Origin: Candidatus Methanophagales archaeon | GTDB taxonomy: Archaea; Halobacteriota; Syntropharchaeia; Alkanophagales; Methanospirareceae | NCBI GenBank assembly: GCA_003601795.1 | Contig: PIXU01000115.1 | Coordinates: forward strand, 1 to 8,347 | DNA: 8,347 nt | Reading direction: 5' to 3' | Part shown: positions 5,199 through 8,347 of the stretch, piece after piece | How positions within the stretch are numbered: the first letter of the stretch is position 1 | How the letters are laid out: the number at the start of each line of letters is the position of its first letter | The notes under the pieces: generated by a model | Databases searched by the model: none | The model's input: only the letters and a program-made list of their open reading frames with translations | Told to the model about the DNA's origin: nothing | Made by a program: the position numbers and the translations under genes

Positions 5199-7054
5199 AT
5201 AGGAGAAAGATAAAATCACCTTCGGATTTAGAAAAACTCAGGCAGGAAATATTGGCTAAAAGAGACCCGAAAAAGCCACGCATTGCGATATGTGCTGGTA
5301 CTGGCTGCCTCGCTCTTGGTGCGCGAAAAGTTATCACGACTTTTAAAGAGGAACTTAAAAAAAGGGGCTTGGAGAACGAGGTAGAGATTAGGGAGACTGG
5401 CTGCCCCGGTTTTTGTGAAAAAGGAACAATTGTGGTCATTTATCCCGAAGGAATTTATTACCTCCAGGTACAGCCAGGTGATGTGCCAGAAATAGTGGAA
5501 AAAACGTTGGTGGAAAAGAAGCATGTTGAACGTTTACTCTATACCGACCCGACCACCAATGAAAAAGCTATCCATGAGGATGAAATACCGTTCTATAAAC
5601 ATCAAATGCGGCTCCTTATTGGAAATAATATCAAAGTCGACCCCAAAAATATCGATGACTATATTGCTCTCGGTGGCTATCGCGCCTTAGCGAAAGCATT
5701 ACCCGAAATGACCCCGGAAGAGGTGATCGAAGAGGTTAAAAGAGCAAATCTCCGTGGTCGCGGTGGTGGTGGTTTTCCTGCGGGAAGAAAATGGGAAACT
5801 ACACGCAATGCACCCGGAGAACCCAAATATGTTATCGTTAATTGTGATGAGGGGGACCCCGGGGCATTTATGAACCGGGCTCTTATGGAGGGTAATCCAC
5901 ACAGCGTCATCGAAGGACTTATTATTGGTGCTTATGCCATCGGGTCGCATGAAGGTTTCATATACGTACGAGATGAATATCCCTTAGCGGTGGAGAATAC
6001 GGGCATTGCACTCGAGCAAGCGAGGGAATACGGACTTTTGGGGAGGGACATCATGGGTTCGGGTTTTGATTTTGATGTTAAAATCTTTCGCGGTGCGGGA
6101 GCATTCATTTCTGGCGAGTCCAGTGCACTCATGTCTTCATTGGAAGGGAAAGTGGGAGCTCCCAAACCAAAATATGTCCATACCTCTATTAAGGGGTTAT
6201 GGAATAAACCATCAAATCTAAACAATGTAGAAACCTGGGCTAATATTCCGCTCATTATAAATAAGGGTGCCAGGTGGTTCACTTCGATTGGAACCGAGGG
6301 AAGCAAGGGGACGAAGATATTCGCGCTGGTGGGTAAGGTGAATAATACAGGACTGGTGGAAGTTCCTTTTGGCATCACCCTGCGTGAGATAATTTATAAT
6401 ATTGGCGGTGGCATACCAAATAACAAAAAGTTCAAGGCGGTACAGACTGGTGGTCCATCAGGCGGGTGCATTCCAGAAAGATTCATTGATACAGCGGTGG
6501 ATTTTGATGAGTTGACTAAGCTGGGTTCCATGATGGGTTCGGGAGGAATGATCGTGATGGACGAGGATACATGCATGGTGGACGTTGCCAGATATTTCAT
6601 TGATTTCCTCGTGGATGAATCATGTGGGAGATGCGTTCCTTGCAGGGAAGGATTGGAAAGGATGAGTGAAATACTTAATGATATTTGTGAAGGTAGGGGA
6701 AAGGAAGGGGATATAGAATTGCTGGAGGAGCTGTCGGAGGTGATGAAGGATACATCTATGTGTGGGTTGGGAAGAACCGCTCCGAATCCCGTTTTAACTA
6801 CCATACATTATTTCAGAGATGAATATGATGCACACATAAAAGAAAAGAAATGCCCTGCGCATGTGTGTAAAGCACTAATAGAATATTACATAGATGCAGA
6901 GAAGTGCACAGGCTGTCTTGCATGCCTCAAAGCATGCCCGGAAGGAGCTATCGCAGGTGAGAAGGAGAGGGTGCATGTGATAAACAGGGAAAAATGCAGT
7001 AAATGCGGGATATGCTATGACACCTGTAAATTCGGTGCAGTAATTATAAGTTGA
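5195..7054 (+). CDS. nuoF: NuoF/HndC/HydB-type NAD(H)- and FMN-binding subunit with extra ferredoxin domains
   Basis: This is a 619-residue flavin subunit that exchanges electrons between NAD(H) and iron-sulfur clusters. Domains in order: an N-terminal thioredoxin-like [2Fe-2S] domain (Cys33, Cys38, Cys70, Cys74); the NADH/FMN-binding 51-kDa domain with LRGRGGGGFPAGRKW (186-200) and NCDEGDPGAFMNRALMEGNP (216-235); an SLBB region (about 370-425); the [4Fe-4S] site Cys477/480/483 (CGRCVPC) plus Cys523 (MCGLGRT); and a C-terminal 2x[4Fe-4S] ferredoxin (Cys571/574/577/581 and Cys601/604/607/611). Fusion of a NuoE-like head and a ferredoxin tail marks the HndC/HydB type of soluble, often electron-bifurcating complexes rather than respiratory complex I. 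The segment usually read as GAY(I/V)CGEETAL is GAFISGESSAL (302-312) here. It overlaps nuoE by four bases and is followed after 16 bases by the HoxU-like gene. Confidence 0.95.
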   Translation: MNRRKIKSPSDLEKLRQEILAKRDPKKPRIAICAGTGCLALGARKVITTFKEELKKRGLENEVEIRETGCPGFCEKGTIVVIYPEGIYYLQVQPGDVPEIVEKTLVEKKHVERLLYTDPTTNEKAIHEDEIPFYKHQMRLLIGNNIKVDPKNIDDYIALGGYRALAKALPEMTPEEVIEEVKRANLRGRGGGGFPAGRKWETTRNAPGEPKYVIVNCDEGDPGAFMNRALMEGNPHSVIEGLIIGAYAIGSHEGFIYVRDEYPLAVENTGIALEQAREYGLLGRDIMGSGFDFDVKIFRGAGAFISGESSALMSSLEGKVGAPKPKYVHTSIKGLWNKPSNLNNVETWANIPLIINKGARWFTSIGTEGSKGTKIFALVGKVNNTGLVEVPFGITLREIIYNIGGGIPNNKKFKAVQTGGPSGGCIPERFIDTAVDFDELTKLGSMMGSGGMIVMDEDTCMVDVARYFIDFLVDESCGRCVPCREGLERMSEILNDICEGRGKEGDIELLEELSEVMKDTSMCGLGRTAPNPVLTTIHYFRDEYDAHIKEKKCPAHVCKALIEYYIDAEKCTGCLACLKACPEGAIAGEKERVHVINREKCSKCGICYDTCKFGAVIIS

Positions 7055-7070
7055 GTTGAGGTAAAGAAAG

Positions 7071-7745
7071 ATGAAAAAGATGACCATTAACGGTATGGTA
7101 GTGCAGGTAGAAGACCACTGGACCATTCTGGAAGCTTGCAGATTCTACGGGATGGACATACCCACCCTTTGCTATCGTGATGGATTAAGCCCGGGTGGTA
7201 TTTGCCGGCTTTGTGTAGTGGAAATAGGCAAAGGAGAAAGGACGAAATTGGTAACTTCCTGTAACTATCCGGTTGAGGATGGATTAGTGGTACGAACGCA
7301 TACCAAAAGAGTAATCAGGGCTAGGAAGATGCTGGTCGAGTTATTGCTGGCGAGATGTCCGAGTTCTAAGACATTACAGGATTTAGCAGCGAAGATGGGT
7401 GTGCAACGCGTCAGGTTCAAGGTGAAGGATGAAAAATGCATTTTGTGTGGTCTGTGCGTCAGGATGTGCGAAGAACAGATGGGTGCGAAGGCAATAGGTT
7501 TTGCGGGTCGTGGAAAAGAGCGCAGGGTAACCCCGCCTTTTGACATAAAATCCGATGTGTGCCGTAACTGTGGTGCATGTATGTATATCTGCCCGGTATG
7601 CCAGCTAAGGTGCCAGGGACCAGAACCTCCGAGTGTTGTGTGTGGGGCATGCCTGAACGTCGAGCCGGTTTGCCTGCAAGATAACGATGACGTTATGTGT
7701 TATCTGGATACTTGTGGATGGTGTTATAAAATGAAGAAACGGTAG
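7071..7745 (+). CDS. HoxU/NuoG-N-terminal-like iron-sulfur protein with Cys-rich tail
   Basis: This 224-residue protein acts as an electron wire between the flavin subunit and a partner. The N-terminal plant-type [2Fe-2S] domain uses Cys34, Cys45, Cys48 and Cys64 (LCYRDGLSPGGICRLCVV). The His-Cys3 [4Fe-4S] motif found at this point in NuoG and HydA is absent; the region reads ELLLARCPSSKTLQDLA (90-106). A 2x[4Fe-4S] ferredoxin domain follows (Cys123/126/129/133 and Cys164/167/170/174). After it, about 50 residues contain eight further cysteines (177, 181, 191, 194, 201, 210, 215, 218), enough for another cluster or a metal site. It is much shorter than NuoG or HydA and carries no catalytic domain. 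GAGGT (7058-7062) lies eight bases before the ATG. It is the third gene of the nuoE-nuoF unit; the redox partner that would complete the enzyme is not in the window. Confidence 0.88.
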   Translation: MKKMTINGMVVQVEDHWTILEACRFYGMDIPTLCYRDGLSPGGICRLCVVEIGKGERTKLVTSCNYPVEDGLVVRTHTKRVIRARKMLVELLLARCPSSKTLQDLAAKMGVQRVRFKVKDEKCILCGLCVRMCEEQMGAKAIGFAGRGKERRVTPPFDIKSDVCRNCGACMYICPVCQLRCQGPEPPSVVCGACLNVEPVCLQDNDDVMCYLDTCGWCYKMKKR

Positions 7746-7823
7746 AAAAGTGATGCGGAGTTCGAATTTTAGGATAGGAATAATTAATATTAAAAGCAGT
7801 CATAATTTTTCAAAGTAAGAAAA
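7746..7823. promoter_or_regulatory. AT-rich intergenic region with possible TATA element
   Basis: The gap after the redox operon contains the palindrome TTAATATTAA (7784-7793) about 30-40 bases before the next ATG, a reasonable distance for an archaeal TATA box of a short-leader transcript. The T run at 7806-7810 could assist termination. No hairpin terminator is evident. Confidence 0.25.
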
Positions 7824-7937
7824 ATGAACAACTCACCTGAATTAGAAGAAATCAGCGGACAAGAATTAGCTGAGAAGATAAAAGAACGATCTGCGTATGA
7901 ACATCATGCAGGTGGTGTAAGATGGTTTCAGGAGTGA
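7824..7937 (+). CDS. Possible small protein of 37 residues, unknown
   Basis: This short open frame, ATG 7824 to TGA 7935-7937, begins MNNSPELEEISGQELAEKI and ends HHAGGVRWFQE. The composition is acidic and then His/Gly/Trp-bearing, and looks like real protein rather than random translation, but I do not recognise it. No good ribosome binding site precedes it (only GTAAG). It ends 13 bases before radC in the same direction, so it could be a leader gene, a small protein or the remnant of a longer gene. Confidence 0.3.
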   Translation: MNNSPELEEISGQELAEKIKERSAYEHHAGGVRWFQE

Positions 7938-7950
7938 GAAAGGATGCAAA

Positions 7951-8347
7951 ATGAACGAATCTAAAATAAAAATACGAGATTTGCCTGAAGAGGAGCGACC
8001 AAGAGAAAGATTGGCTAAGTATGGTCCTGAAGCCTTAAGCAATGCAGAACTGCTTGCAATTATTCTTAGAACAGGAATGAAAGGCGATACGGCGATTGAT
8101 TTGGCGAATAAACTCCTTAACCATTTCAACGGAAATTTAAAAGCGATAGTTTCGGCAGATATGAATGAATTAAGCAAGATTAAGGGCTTGGGATTTGCCA
8201 AAGTAGCGCAGATAAAAGCCGCTTTTGAACTATCGAAGCGGATAAACTATTTACAGGATAATATTAGGATATCATCACCAAAGGATGCTGCGGAGTTCTT
8301 GATGCCAAAACTCAGGTATCTTGATAAGGAACATTTCTTCGTTCTCT
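7951..8347 (+). CDS. radC: RadC (JAB/MPN-type) protein, 5' part, runs off the window
   Basis: The first 132 residues are visible. They match the N-terminus of RadC/UPF0758 proteins: LPEEERPRERLAKYGPEALS (11-30), NAELLAIILRTG (31-42) and a helix-hairpin-helix with KIKGLGFAKVAQIKAAFEL (76-94). The metal-binding HxH...D MPN domain would follow after the right edge. A family member is normally about 220-230 residues. AAAGGA (7939-7944) lies six bases before the ATG; an earlier ATG at 7944 is in another frame and stops after six codons. The cellular role of RadC is unsettled, and an older link to DNA repair was questioned. It is read as a housekeeping-like neighbour, not part of the redox operon. 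Confidence 0.92.
   Translation, partial: MNESKIKIRDLPEEERPRERLAKYGPEALSNAELLAIILRTGMKGDTAIDLANKLLNHFNGNLKAIVSADMNELSKIKGLGFAKVAQIKAAFELSKRINYLQDNIRISSPKDAAEFLMPKLRYLDKEHFFVL

Noticed and set aside
5932..6378. Minus-strand ORF of 148 codons
   Set aside because: Lies entirely opposite the well-supported NuoF coding sequence; Ser/Pro-rich shadow.
6394..6804. Minus-strand ORF of 136 codons
   Set aside because: Also opposite NuoF, with Ser/Pro-rich composition and no recognisable motif.
7071..7745. Reading the HoxU-like gene as a hydrogenase HydA or NuoG
   Set aside because: It stops after the two-cluster ferredoxin domain and Cys-rich tail; there is no H-cluster domain or molybdopterin domain, and the His-Cys3 motif is missing.
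7866..8201. Minus-strand ORF of 111 codons
   Set aside because: Antisense to radC, whose conserved N-terminal motifs decide the strand.

Overview
The window has two halves of very different character: about 3.5 kb of decayed mobile DNA on the left, and an orderly redox gene cluster plus the start of radC on the right. The coenzyme F420 dehydrogenase beta-subunit (FrhB) family gene and AT-rich, archaeal-looking upstream regions suggest an archaeon. A member of the methanogen/methane- or alkane-oxidiser lineages that carry many FrhB paralogues together with NuoEF-like genes (for example an ANME-1/Methanophagales relative) would fit. This placement is inferred from gene content alone; NuoEF-type proteins and RadC are also common in bacteria.

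Left half (1-3536). In order it holds: a transposase fragment entering from the left edge (1-177); the C-terminal remnant of a tyrosine recombinase that has lost its box II arginine (248-502); imperfect AT-rich tandem repeats (541-647); and a one-gene unit. In that unit, an intact hypothetical gene with a nuclease-like motif (683-1216) is bounded upstream by GTTATCGGAAATTG (648-661) and downstream by the near-exact inverse of that sequence (1220-1233), which is the outer arm of a large folded palindrome (1220-1320). This looks like an integron gene cassette with its attC site. Then come about 260 bp with no clear gene, an IS1634-type transposase (1581-2752) that is 5'-truncated and frameshifted by a 41-44 bp twin-hairpin insertion, a frameshifted IS3 OrfB remnant on the minus strand (2757-3161), and the C-terminal piece of a malic enzyme on the minus strand (3157-3522).

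Right half (3539-8347). An FrhB-like gene (3641-4587) is broken by an internal deletion with frameshift. It is followed by nuoE-like (4710-5198), nuoF/hndC-like (5195-7054) and a HoxU-like [2Fe-2S]/[4Fe-4S] protein (7071-7745), all intact. Together these three form the NAD(H)-reacting diaphorase and electron-wire module known from bifurcating hydrogenases and formate dehydrogenases, but no hydrogenase catalytic subunit lies in the window. The broken FrhB gene and nuoE share an almost identical upstream block of about 38 bp containing the pseudo-palindrome TGAAAA-N-TTCTCA. This suggests common regulation and perhaps a joint role in moving electrons between F420 and NAD(H). A 37-codon ORF of unknown nature and the 5' part of radC end the window.

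Most interesting for follow-up: the integron-like cassette, the recurrence of the same twin-hairpin architecture in two unrelated places, and the duplicated promoter/operator linking the FrhB and NuoE genes.
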